Origin: Nitrolancea sp040255925
GTDB lineage: Bacteria; Chloroflexota; Chloroflexia; Thermomicrobiales; Thermomicrobiaceae
NCBI GenBank assembly: GCA_040255925.1
Contig: JBDZVX010000048.1
Coordinates: 1-19,051 of the forward strand
Reading direction: 5' to 3'
DNA length: 19,051 bases
Below the pieces are notes generated by a model. It was not told the origin of the DNA. It made no database searches and saw only the letters and a program-made list of their open reading frames with translations. Each line of letters begins with the position of its first letter. Positions within the stretch are counted from its first letter, which is position 1. Positions 12,519 through 19,051 of the stretch are shown here, one piece after another. Position numbers and translations under genes: made by a program.

Positions 12519-13487
12519 ATGGCAAACTGGATTGACCTGGTCATCGTCCTGATCATCCTGATCGAAGTCCTCCTTGGTCTGCGAGTTGGCTTCCTCCGGG
12601 GCGTTCTCGATTTGGCTATGGTCGTCGCTGGAATCCTCGCTGGAGCGGCTGGCTATCGGATCGTCGCGGAACCGCTCGGCCGGCTCCTCCATATCGAGGG
12701 CACCGCGGTCAACGTCTTGGCCTTCGTGCTGTTGGTGTTTGTCGTACAAGGGATCTTATCCCTGGTCGTCGCGATGCCGCTGCGGGCCGTCCTTGCCGCG
12801 ATCCGGACCTTGCCGCCGGCTCGCTGGCTGGATGCCTTGCTCGGAATTGTGCCCGGTGCCGGTAAAGGGGTGTTACTGGCCTCGCTCCTGGTCGTCACGG
12901 CAGCGGTCTTGCCGGTTGGGTCACGCGTCAACAGTGCCTTTGAGACGTCCGTGCTTGGTCAGGCGCTCCTTTCCCGGGCGACCATGGTGACCTACCGAGT
13001 TCAGAACCTGATCGGATTGGATATCGCGGACTTCACGACAAGGGTCGAGCCGGTTACTGATACCGCCCACGTGTTGCCGTTCACGGTCTCCAACGGGCTC
13101 GCGGTGAGCCGGGAGGATGAACAGGAGATGTTGGATCTGGTGAATCAGGAGCGCGAACGCCACGGACTGGCTTCGCTGACCAGCGATCCGCTCTTGCAGG
13201 AGGCTGCTCGTGATCACAGCCGGGAAATGTTTGAGCTCGGCTATTTCGGGCACGATTCACCGGTATCCGGGTCACCATCTGATCGATTGGACGCGGTCGG
13301 TGTCCAGTACCTGGTAACCGGTGAGAACTTAGCCTATTCACCAGATGTCAATGTTGCGCACGAGGGGCTCATGGACAGCACCGGACATCGGGCGAACATC
13401 TTGTCGCCGGAATATCGCTGGATAGGGATCGGCGTTATCGAGAGTCCGTCGCACGGCAAAATGTTCACCCAGGAATTTGCCAACTAA
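12519..13487 (+). CDS. CvpA-family membrane protein fused to an extracytoplasmic CAP domain
   Basis: A 322-aa protein in two parts. Residues 1-135 are CvpA-like: four membrane helices (about 4-23, 26-48, 64-86, 108-133) with WIDLVIVLIILIEVLLG, GFLRGVLDLAMVVAG and the loop RTLPPARWLDALLGIVPGAG. After a linker, residues 201-320 form a CAP/SCP domain (YkwD type): LDLVNQERERHGL, YFGHDSPVSG (H245), GENLAYS (E269), STGHRANILSPEYRWIGIG (H290). These His/Glu residues line the conserved cavity. The CAP domain should face outside. ATG 12519 begins the first helix exactly; GGAG lies about 13 nt upstream and the frame is open from 12423 without protein character. 129 nt separate it from the nucleotidyltransferase gene. 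The exact biochemical role is unknown. Confidence 0.92.
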   Translation: MANWIDLVIVLIILIEVLLGLRVGFLRGVLDLAMVVAGILAGAAGYRIVAEPLGRLLHIEGTAVNVLAFVLLVFVVQGILSLVVAMPLRAVLAAIRTLPPARWLDALLGIVPGAGKGVLLASLLVVTAAVLPVGSRVNSAFETSVLGQALLSRATMVTYRVQNLIGLDIADFTTRVEPVTDTAHVLPFTVSNGLAVSREDEQEMLDLVNQERERHGLASLTSDPLLQEAARDHSREMFELGYFGHDSPVSGSPSDRLDAVGVQYLVTGENLAYSPDVNVAHEGLMDSTGHRANILSPEYRWIGIGVIESPSHGKMFTQEFAN

Positions 13488-13616
13488 TCCGGAGTCGGGC
13501 GTGCTGGAAGGCATGGCACGCACCTGGCACGGGTCTTAAGTTGGATGTGCCGCGTCGTAGAGCGCTGGTTCGGGCGATGAGGCCCGCCAGCGAAAAAGAT
13601 AAGGAGGACCCGGTCA

Positions 13617-14636
13617 ATGAACGTCATCATCCCGGTGGCCGGACTTGGAACCCGGCTGAGGCCGCAGACGTGGAGCAAGCCGAAGCCGCTCGTCAGCGTC
13701 GCCGGTAAACCGGTCCTCGGACATGTCTTGGATCGTTTGGCACCGCTCTCACTGGACCGGGTGGTGTTCGTGACCGGCTACCTTGGTGAGCAAATCGAGG
13801 AATATGTCCGGAAGAATTATGACTTTGAAGCGATATTTGTTGAGCAACGCGAGCAACTTGGGCAGTCGCACGCGGTCATCCAGGCACGAGGCGCCGTCCA
13901 CGGCCCAACGTTGGTCGTCTTTCCCGATATGCTTTTCGAGGCTGACATCGAGCAACTGAAGGTGCTGGACGCGGATGGTGCGCTCTTTGTTAAAGAGGTG
14001 CCGAACCCGCAGCGCTTCGGGGTGGTCGTGCTCGAAAATGGTCATATCCAGCAGCTGATCGAGAAGCCGGTCGAGCCGGTCTCGAACCTGGCCGTCGTCG
14101 GGCTCTATTACCTGCGTGAGATCCAGGATCTCTTCAACGCGATCGATCACCAGATGCGGTGTGACGTCCAGCAGTATGGCGAGTTCTTCCTGGCCGATGC
14201 CTTGCAGTCCATGATCGATCATGGCTGCAATTTCGCCGCGCTCAAAGTAACGGTTTGGGAGGACTGCGGCAAGCCGGAGGCGCTCCTGAGCACGAACCGG
14301 TACCTCCTCAAACGCCAGGGTTGCCGGGTGCCGGCGGTTGAGGGAGCGGTGATCGTGCCTCCATCCTTTATCGACCCGAGCGCGACCGTCCGGAATTCCG
14401 TTATCGGGCCATTCGCCAGCATCGGCGCGCGAGTCACGGTCTCGAATTCGATCGTGAGCGATTCAATCGTGGATGAAGGAGCGCAACTCGAAGCCGTGAT
14501 GCTGACGCGGTCGATTATCGGGCGCCAGGCCTACGTCCGGGGCGACTTCATGCAGGTTAATGTGGGCGACTCCTCCGATATTATGCTCGCCACCACGACA
14601 CCGGTAAGTGAGAATGGGGAAAATGGGCGTGCCTAA
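13617..14636 (+). CDS. Sugar-1-phosphate nucleotidylyltransferase with C-terminal beta-helix
   Basis: A 339-aa enzyme of the RmlA/GalU-like NTP-transferase family, which makes NDP-sugars from NTP and sugar-1-phosphate. The signature VAGLGTRLRPQTWSKPKPL lies at residues 7-25 (nucleotide-binding loop and K21/K23). FPDMLFEAD follows near 103, IEKPVEP near 151, and VWEDCGKPEALL near 214. From about 243 a left-handed beta-helix repeat begins (IDPSATVRNSVIGPFASIG, then VSNSIVSDSIVDEGA), as in long-form glucose-1-phosphate thymidylyltransferases. The usual GD metal motif reads PD here (FPDM), still with the Asp. AAGGAGG lies about 11 nt before ATG 13617. The stop overlaps the start region of prmA. 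The exact sugar and nucleotide cannot be told from sequence alone. Confidence 0.9.
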   Translation: MNVIIPVAGLGTRLRPQTWSKPKPLVSVAGKPVLGHVLDRLAPLSLDRVVFVTGYLGEQIEEYVRKNYDFEAIFVEQREQLGQSHAVIQARGAVHGPTLVVFPDMLFEADIEQLKVLDADGALFVKEVPNPQRFGVVVLENGHIQQLIEKPVEPVSNLAVVGLYYLREIQDLFNAIDHQMRCDVQQYGEFFLADALQSMIDHGCNFAALKVTVWEDCGKPEALLSTNRYLLKRQGCRVPAVEGAVIVPPSFIDPSATVRNSVIGPFASIGARVTVSNSIVSDSIVDEGAQLEAVMLTRSIIGRQAYVRGDFMQVNVGDSSDIMLATTTPVSENGENGRA

Positions 14637-15564
14637 TCGCAGCGCCGCGGAACCCCGCCGCTGGCTCGAAGTGCGCGTCGATGCCGATGCGGAATCGGTG
14701 GAGGCGGTGACCGAGCTGTTCGGCCGTTTTGGTCACAACCAGGGGGTGGTCATTCAGGAGCCGTTCGTGCAGGACGCGGACGGCGATCACCTGGCGATCG
14801 ACCCTGTCCGCCCGGTTGCGGTCAGCACCTATCTACCGGTTGACGGGCGGCTTGAGGGTACGCTGCGGCGAATCGAGGAGGGACTCTGGCACCTGCGCCA
14901 AATCGGCACGGTCGGAGAGTTGCAGACGCACGACCGCCCGGAGGACGATTGGGCGAATGCCTGGAAGGAACACTTTCCGGTCACGCGGATCGGGCGCCGT
15001 TTCGTCATCCGGCCAAGCTGGTTGTCCTACGAGCCCCGGCCGGACGATGTCGTGATCGATCTCGATCCCGGCATGGCGTTCGGCACCGGCCTCCATCCGA
15101 CGACTGACCTCTGCCTGCGCGTGCTGGAGGATCTCGACCTTTCCGGCCGCCGGATGCTGGACGCCGGGGCCGGTTCCGGCATCCTCTCGATCGCCGCGGC
15201 GAAGCTGGGCGTGGCGAGCGTGGACGCGCTGGAGATCGATCCGGTCGCGGTGGACGTCCTCCGGGAGAATATCGCGCTGAACCAGTTGACCGGGCAGGTA
15301 CACGCGATCGGCGGGGACATCACCGAGTCGGTGCCGGGCGGCGACGAGTACGATCTGGTGGTGGCCAACATCATCTCCCGGATTTTGATCGTCGGCGCTC
15401 CGATGCTGGTGGCTGCGGTCCACCCCGGCGGCCTGCTGGTCCTGAGCGGCGTAATCGAGGCGCATGAGCCCGAAATGATCGACACCTTCCAGCGCGCTGG
15501 TTTCGCGATCCGGGACCGCCGGGTTGTGGGGGATTGGGTCGCACTGGTCCTGGCTCGTGGATGA
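14629..15564 (+). CDS. prmA: Ribosomal protein L11 methyltransferase
   Basis: An SAM-dependent methyltransferase that trimethylates ribosomal protein L11. An N-terminal substrate-recognition domain (about 10-100, RRWLEVRVDADAESVEAV...) leads to the catalytic Rossmann domain. PrmA hallmarks from this start: DPGMAFGTGLHPTT (146-159), the SAM-binding LDAGAGSGILSIAAAKLG (177-194), DALEIDPVAVDVLREN and VVANIISRILI (about 245-255). The product is 311 aa, close to the family norm of about 300. The start is ambiguous. GTG 14629 has GGGGA at 8 nt; ATG 14623, ATG 14614 and GTG 14608 are in-frame alternatives. All overlap the end of the nucleotidyltransferase gene. The end overlaps rsmE (ATGA), so the genes are coupled. 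Confidence 0.96.
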   Translation: MPNRSAAEPRRWLEVRVDADAESVEAVTELFGRFGHNQGVVIQEPFVQDADGDHLAIDPVRPVAVSTYLPVDGRLEGTLRRIEEGLWHLRQIGTVGELQTHDRPEDDWANAWKEHFPVTRIGRRFVIRPSWLSYEPRPDDVVIDLDPGMAFGTGLHPTTDLCLRVLEDLDLSGRRMLDAGAGSGILSIAAAKLGVASVDALEIDPVAVDVLRENIALNQLTGQVHAIGGDITESVPGGDEYDLVVANIISRILIVGAPMLVAAVHPGGLLVLSGVIEAHEPEMIDTFQRAGFAIRDRRVVGDWVALVLARG

Positions 15565-16355
15565 TCGTGCCTGTGAACGCCCACCGCTTCTACGTTAGTG
15601 AGTCGCTGGCCGAAGAGGCGGTCGTTACGCTCCCACGCGACCGGTCGCTCCAGATCGCGAAGGTGCTGCGACTCCGGCCGGGTGATGAGGTCGTCCTCTT
15701 CGACGGCCGGGGCGGTGAGTTCCCATCCAGGCTGATCGACGTTTCCCCGGAGCGGTCCATCGTATCCATTGGTCCCCGGAGTGCAGGCCGAGCCGATCCG
15801 CTACCGGCAATCCACCTGGCGCCCGCGCTCCTCAAAGCGGATAAGTTCGATTGGGTGGTCCAGAAGGCAACCGAACTCGGGGTCGCGGCGATCACGCCGG
15901 TGATCACTGAACGGACCGTGATATCCTTGGCGGCTGACCGGGCCGGCCGCCGTCGCGAGCGCTGGCAGCGGATCGCGATCGAGGCGGCCGAGCAAAGCGG
16001 GCGGACTCGTGTCCCCGAGGTCGCCGATCCTATCCCCTTCACGACTCTCCTGGAACGAACGCCTAGCGCTCCGGTGCTCCAGTTCTGGGAGGGTGAACGG
16101 GAACAGGGCTTGACCCGGGTGCTGTCCGCCGATGGGGGACCGCTGCTGGTGTTAGTGGGGCCGGAGGGCGGCTTCACGCTTGGCGAGGTCCAAACCGCTA
16201 TCGAGGCGGGAGCGCGAACGGTATCGCTCGGGCCGCTCATCCTGCGGAGTGAGACCGCCGCGATTGCCGGGGTCGCGATGATCCTGGCGCGATTCGCGGT
16301 CGAGCATCCCAAAGAACGCATCGAAGAACTTCAATCGAGACAGGAGTCGAGCTGA
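15561..16355 (+). CDS. rsmE: 16S rRNA (uracil-1498-N3)-methyltransferase
   Basis: A 264-aa SPOUT-class methyltransferase. RsmE forms m3U1498 in 16S rRNA with SAM. It starts MIVPVNAHRFYVSE, the usual N-terminal PUA-like beta domain, and continues with VLRLRPGDEVVLFDGRG. The knot domain shows KADKFDWVVQKATELGV, ERWQRIAIEAAEQSGR (133-148), LVLVGPEGGFTLGEV (about 197-211) and SLGPLILRSETAAI (222-235), the SAM-binding trefoil-knot signatures. ATG 15561 overlaps the TGA of prmA (ATGA), which fixes operon membership. prmA-rsmE adjacency is common in bacteria. The stop is one base from the next ATG. Confidence 0.96.
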   Translation: MIVPVNAHRFYVSESLAEEAVVTLPRDRSLQIAKVLRLRPGDEVVLFDGRGGEFPSRLIDVSPERSIVSIGPRSAGRADPLPAIHLAPALLKADKFDWVVQKATELGVAAITPVITERTVISLAADRAGRRRERWQRIAIEAAEQSGRTRVPEVADPIPFTTLLERTPSAPVLQFWEGEREQGLTRVLSADGGPLLVLVGPEGGFTLGEVQTAIEAGARTVSLGPLILRSETAAIAGVAMILARFAVEHPKERIEELQSRQESS

Positions 16356-16356
16356 C

Positions 16357-17769
16357 ATGGCGGTGACCAGACGACGCGCATCCCAGGTGCCGGAGCAGAC
16401 CGGGACGATTGCCGAAATCGCGCCGGGGTCGCTGGCCGATCAGCTTGGGCTGCTGCCCGGAGACCGGATCGTGACCGTCAACGGCCGCCGGATCGAAGAC
16501 GCGCTCGATTTTCAGTTCCTCGGCGATGAGGATGACGTCACGCTTGAGGTCCACCGTGGCGAGGACATGTTCTACTGCGAGGTGGAGCTGGACGATGATG
16601 ACGCCTGGGGGATCACCTTTGCCGACCCCACCTTCGACGGCATCTACCTCTGCGAGAATGCCTGCCCCTTCTGCTTCGTCAAACAGATGCCGAAGGGGAT
16701 GCGCAAGAGCCTCTACGTCATGGATGACGACTTCCGCTACTCGATGCTCTACGGCAGCTTCATCACGCTGACCAACCTCACGGAAGATGACTGGCGGCGC
16801 ATCGAGGAGCAGCACATCAGCCCGATCAATGTCTCGGTCCATTCGACCGATCCGGAGCTCCGGTCGGTGCTGGTGGGGAACCCGAAGGGCGCGCTGATCA
16901 TGGAGCACCTGGCCCGATTGGAGCGGATGGGGATCGATTACAACACTCAGCTCGTCCTCTGCCCTGGGATCAACGATGGTCCGGAGCTCGATCGCACGAT
17001 CACCGAGCTTCTCACGTCCGGACCGCATTTGCTCTCGATCGCCGGGGTGCCGGTCGGTATTTCGAGATTCGGCAAGGAGCGGCAAAGCAAGCGGCTGCGG
17101 GCGTCACGTCCCTGCAACCGGGCGTTGCCGGGCGCGCTGGTGGAGATCCGGCGGCACATGCCAGAGGAGGCCGGGGCGGTGATCGACCAGGCCGAGCGCT
17201 GGCAGGAGCAGTTCCGTCGCGAGCGGGGTCGGACCTTCTTCTACCTCGGCGACGAGTTCTACCTGATGACTGGCCGGCCGATTCCATCAACCAGCCATTA
17301 CGATGGCTTCCCCCAGGTGGAGGACGGGATCGGGATCACCCGGCTCTTCATCGATGACGCCGAACGGGTCATCAAGCGCGGGGTGCGGGAGCCGGTTGAC
17401 GGCCTCTCCGCCGCGATCGCCTGCGGGACGCTGATCGAGCCGACCATGCGACGGCTGGTCGAAGGGGTAAACCAACACACTGGCTCCCGCCTACGCGTCA
17501 TCCCGATCGTCAACAGCTTCCTCGGGCCTGAGATCAATGTCTCCGGCCTGCTGACCGGCGGGTTGATCCGGGACGCATTCAGCGACGAACGCTCCGGCGA
17601 TCCGATTTTCATCTCCCAAAACATGATCTCCAAGCGCACCGGAACCTTCCTCGACGATCTCACCGTCAAGGATCTGGAAACCGGACTCGGGCGCCCGGTG
17701 ATCGCCGCCGACTACCTGAGCCAGGTGCTGCATCACCTCGGCAAGCTGTCAAGCCCTGTTGGTGCATGA
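16357..17769 (+). CDS. PDZ / radical-SAM / DUF512 Fe-S protein
   Basis: A 470-aa protein of the DUF512 family (TIGR03279-like Fe-S oxidoreductases). An N-terminal PDZ-like domain (about 15-75) contains IAPGSLADQLGLLPGDRIV and NGRRIEDALDF. Then the radical-SAM-type cluster motif CENACPFC follows (C99, C103, C106; CxxxCxxC), with FVKQMPKGMRKSLYVMDDDF, the family hallmark. The barrel region has INVSVHSTDPELRS and LVLCPGINDGPEL. The DUF512 part (about 265-460) includes FFYLGDEFYLMTG, EDGIGITRLF, IPIVNSFLGPEINVSGLLTGG and FLDDLTVKDLE. CAGGAG lies about 10 nt before ATG 16357. The true reaction is unknown; the family is widespread in Gram-positive bacteria, cyanobacteria and Chloroflexota. Its TGA overlaps the start of yggU. 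Confidence 0.95.
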   Translation: MAVTRRRASQVPEQTGTIAEIAPGSLADQLGLLPGDRIVTVNGRRIEDALDFQFLGDEDDVTLEVHRGEDMFYCEVELDDDDAWGITFADPTFDGIYLCENACPFCFVKQMPKGMRKSLYVMDDDFRYSMLYGSFITLTNLTEDDWRRIEEQHISPINVSVHSTDPELRSVLVGNPKGALIMEHLARLERMGIDYNTQLVLCPGINDGPELDRTITELLTSGPHLLSIAGVPVGISRFGKERQSKRLRASRPCNRALPGALVEIRRHMPEEAGAVIDQAERWQEQFRRERGRTFFYLGDEFYLMTGRPIPSTSHYDGFPQVEDGIGITRLFIDDAERVIKRGVREPVDGLSAAIACGTLIEPTMRRLVEGVNQHTGSRLRVIPIVNSFLGPEINVSGLLTGGLIRDAFSDERSGDPIFISQNMISKRTGTFLDDLTVKDLETGLGRPVIAADYLSQVLHHLGKLSSPVGA

Positions 17770-18217
17770 CGATTGACCTCCGCGAGGCGGACGACGGCAT
17801 CCTCATCCCGGTGCGGGTGGTCCCACGGGCGAGCCGCACCGGAATCGATGGGGAAGTCGAGGGCGCGCTGNNNNNNNNNNNNNNNNNNNNNNNNNNNNNN
17901 NNNNNNNNNNNNNNNNNNNNNNNNNNNNNNNNNNNNNNNNNNNNNNNNNNNNNNNNNNNNNNNNNNNNNNGGTGGTCCCACGGGCGAGCCGCACCGGAAT
18001 CGATGGGGAAGTCGAGGGCGCGCTGCGCGTCCGGCTGGCAGCACCGCCAGTTGAGGGCGCGGCCAATCGCGAGCTGCTGGAGTTCCTCGCGAAGCGGCTG
18101 CGGCTGCCGAAACGCGATCTCAGGCTGGAAAGCGGCGAACGGAGCAAGCGGAAATCGGTGCGGGTCCGGGGCCTATCGCGGCAGGATATCCTGGAACGGC
18201 TGCAAGAGCGCGCCTAA
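17766..18217 (+). CDS. yggU: DUF167 family protein (YggU), interrupted by an assembly gap
   Basis: ATG 17766 overlaps the TGA of the DUF512 gene. The N-terminal part (17766-17870) reads MTIDLREADDGILIPVRVVP then RASRTGIDGEVEGAL. After 100 N the same 18-residue stretch VPRASRTGIDGEVEGALR reappears and continues with LAAPPVEGAANRELLEFLAK, LPKRDLRLESGERSKRK and RVRGLSRQDILERLQ, ending at 18217. If the 55-bp duplicate is merged and the N run removed, the frame is perfect and gives 98 aa, the usual YggU/DUF167 size, with the hallmark PPVEGAANREL. As written, the sequence is not translatable. DUF167 is a small conserved alpha/beta family of uncertain function. Confidence 0.93.
17816..17870 (+). repeat. 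Left copy of 55-bp contig-end duplicate
   Basis: These 55 bases, from GGTGGTCCCACGGG to GGGCGCGCTG, recur exactly at 17971-18025, on the two sides of the N run. Both lie inside yggU, as expected for overlapping contig ends that were scaffolded instead of merged. Confidence 0.95.
17871..17970. other. Assembly gap, exactly 100 N
   Basis: The run is exactly 100 N, a common default for gaps of unknown length. Its flanks are identical for 55 bp, so the true gap is probably negative in size and no sequence is missing. Confidence 0.97.
17971..18025 (+). repeat. Right copy of 55-bp contig-end duplicate
   Basis: Identical to 17816-17870. Coding continues from it in the yggU frame (CGCGTCCGGCTGGCAGC follows). 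Confidence 0.95.
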
Positions 18218-18229
18218 CGTGGCCGTGGT

Positions 18230-18961
18230 CTACGAGGTCGGCTGAGTGGCGGGCACGGGTGGGGTGTACTCGCGCATCATCTTCCAGAGCACAAGCGTCT
18301 CTTTCATCGCCCGGAAGACGACCTTCGCGCTGCCGCCGGAGGATTCGCCGCTGGTACGCGGGTAGTGATTCACCCCGACTTCCACCCAGGTCGCGCCAAC
18401 GCGCTGAGCCTTCGCCAGGATCTCGCTGTTGATCAGCGCGCCGGGTGATGTCAGCTCCATCGATTGCAGCAGCTCGGCGCGGAAGACCTTGAACGCGCAG
18501 TCGATATCCCGCTGCCGGATGCCGAAGAGGATGCGCATCGCCGTTTTGAACATCCAGGCGAAGAGAAGCCGGTGGAGCGCGTCGTTGCGCTGGATGCGGT
18601 ATCCGGCCACGATGTCGTAGTCGCCGATGAATGGGGCGAGGAAACTTAGGTCGGCAATGTCGAACTGCTGGTCGGCGTCCATAAACATGATGTAGTCGCC
18701 GCGCGCGGCAGCGAAGCCTGAGCGGAGCGCCGATCCATAGCCCCGGTTCTTCGGGTGATGCACGGCGATGATCCGATGGTCATCCTCCGCGACGCGATCC
18801 AGCAGCGCGCCGGTGCCGTCGGTGCTGCCGTCATCGACGATTATCAGCTCGAACTGCTCGACGAGACTGGGCAGCACGTCGAGCGTCCGCGTAAGCACGG
18901 CCGGAAGATTCCCAATCTCGTTGTGTGCCGGGAGCACGACTGAGAGCTTGCCCTGAATCAC
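18230..18961 (-). CDS. Family 2 glycosyltransferase (DPM1/dolichol-phosphate-mannosyltransferase-like)
   Basis: A 243-aa GT-A fold enzyme without membrane segments. Motifs from this start: LSVVLPAHNEIGNL, FELIIVDDGSTDGTGALLD (D43/D44), HPKNRGYGSALRSGF (about 69-83), YIMFMDADQQFDIADL (D95 and D97, metal-binding DxD), IVAGYRIQRND, and RDIDCAFKVFRAELL. These fit GT2 polyprenyl-phosphate sugar transferases that load a lipid carrier at the inner face of the membrane for envelope glycan or glycoprotein synthesis. GTG 18961 is chosen because GGAGG lies 5 nt upstream; the frame is open to GTG 19024, where no ribosome binding site is seen. It converges on yggU with 12 nt between stops. The sugar donor cannot be told. 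Confidence 0.93.
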   Translation of the reverse strand: MIQGKLSVVLPAHNEIGNLPAVLTRTLDVLPSLVEQFELIIVDDGSTDGTGALLDRVAEDDHRIIAVHHPKNRGYGSALRSGFAAARGDYIMFMDADQQFDIADLSFLAPFIGDYDIVAGYRIQRNDALHRLLFAWMFKTAMRILFGIRQRDIDCAFKVFRAELLQSMELTSPGALINSEILAKAQRVGATWVEVGVNHYPRTSGESSGGSAKVVFRAMKETLVLWKMMREYTPPVPATQPTS

Positions 18962-19030
18962 CGGTCCTCCGCTCGCGATCCGATCCGGCCTGGCATACGC
19001 GCCAACCTGCTGGTGATCCCTCACTGGCGG

Positions 19031-19036
19031 AGTATA
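19031..19036 (-). promoter_or_regulatory. Possible -10 box for the glycosyltransferase gene
   Basis: TATACT on the minus strand lies about 70 nt before GTG 18961. The matching -35 would be at or beyond the window edge and cannot be judged. Confidence 0.35.
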
Positions 19037-19051
19037 CGCATCTTGACGCTA

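Noticed and set aside
17971..18217. A second, separate DUF167 gene starting at GTG 17972
   Set aside because: It begins within the duplicated contig end and lacks the family N-terminus; merging the overlap restores one complete gene.

Overview
This looks like a scaffold piece from a GC-rich bacterium. Protein character (many 'GCGG' lipoproteins, CvpA-CAP fusion, orphan 'IKG...CFA..EDA..aG' modules) and many GTG starts behind strong AGGAGG sites suggest Chloroflexota, perhaps Thermomicrobia. That placement is inference only. The window holds one assembly gap of exactly 100 N.

Layout. (1) 1-52: the 3' part of a tRNA-Glu (TTC) runs off the left edge. (2) 53 to about 12,500: a loosely packed accessory region. 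I can support about 7.2 kb of coding sequence in about 12.5 kb, mostly small genes on the minus strand. It holds a compact hicAB toxin-antitoxin pair, a frameshifted remnant of small membrane genes, a DUF4064-like membrane protein, a DUF4352-type lipoprotein, a single-domain response regulator and a membrane-anchored thermonuclease. It also holds two paralogous ~100-aa proteins of unknown function, a Pro/Thr-rich lipoprotein, three diverged paralogs of a small exported Cys-containing module, a DUF6941-like protein, several unrecognised small proteins, and two related single-span membrane microproteins of 45 and 39 aa. Long inverted repeats lie in the non-coding stretches. (3) About 12,519-18,217: a dense plus-strand housekeeping run: CvpA-CAP fusion, sugar-nucleotidyltransferase with a beta-helix tail, PrmA, RsmE, PDZ/radical-SAM/DUF512 protein, DUF167 (YggU). 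Stops and starts from the nucleotidyltransferase onward overlap or nearly touch, so this is almost certainly one operon. (4) 18,230-18,961: a minus-strand family-2 glycosyltransferase converges on it.

How the genes relate. The right-hand operon joins ribosome modification (L11 trimethylation, 16S m3U1498) with an Fe-S enzyme of unknown role and sugar-nucleotide synthesis. The left-hand region is dominated by exported or membrane-tethered small proteins and looks like an envelope/secretome-oriented accessory block beside a tRNA gene. The most novel items are the two microproteins, the ~100-aa paralog pair, and the three-copy exported module family next to a thermonuclease. The N gap in yggU is best explained as an unmerged 55-bp contig overlap, so the gene is probably intact.
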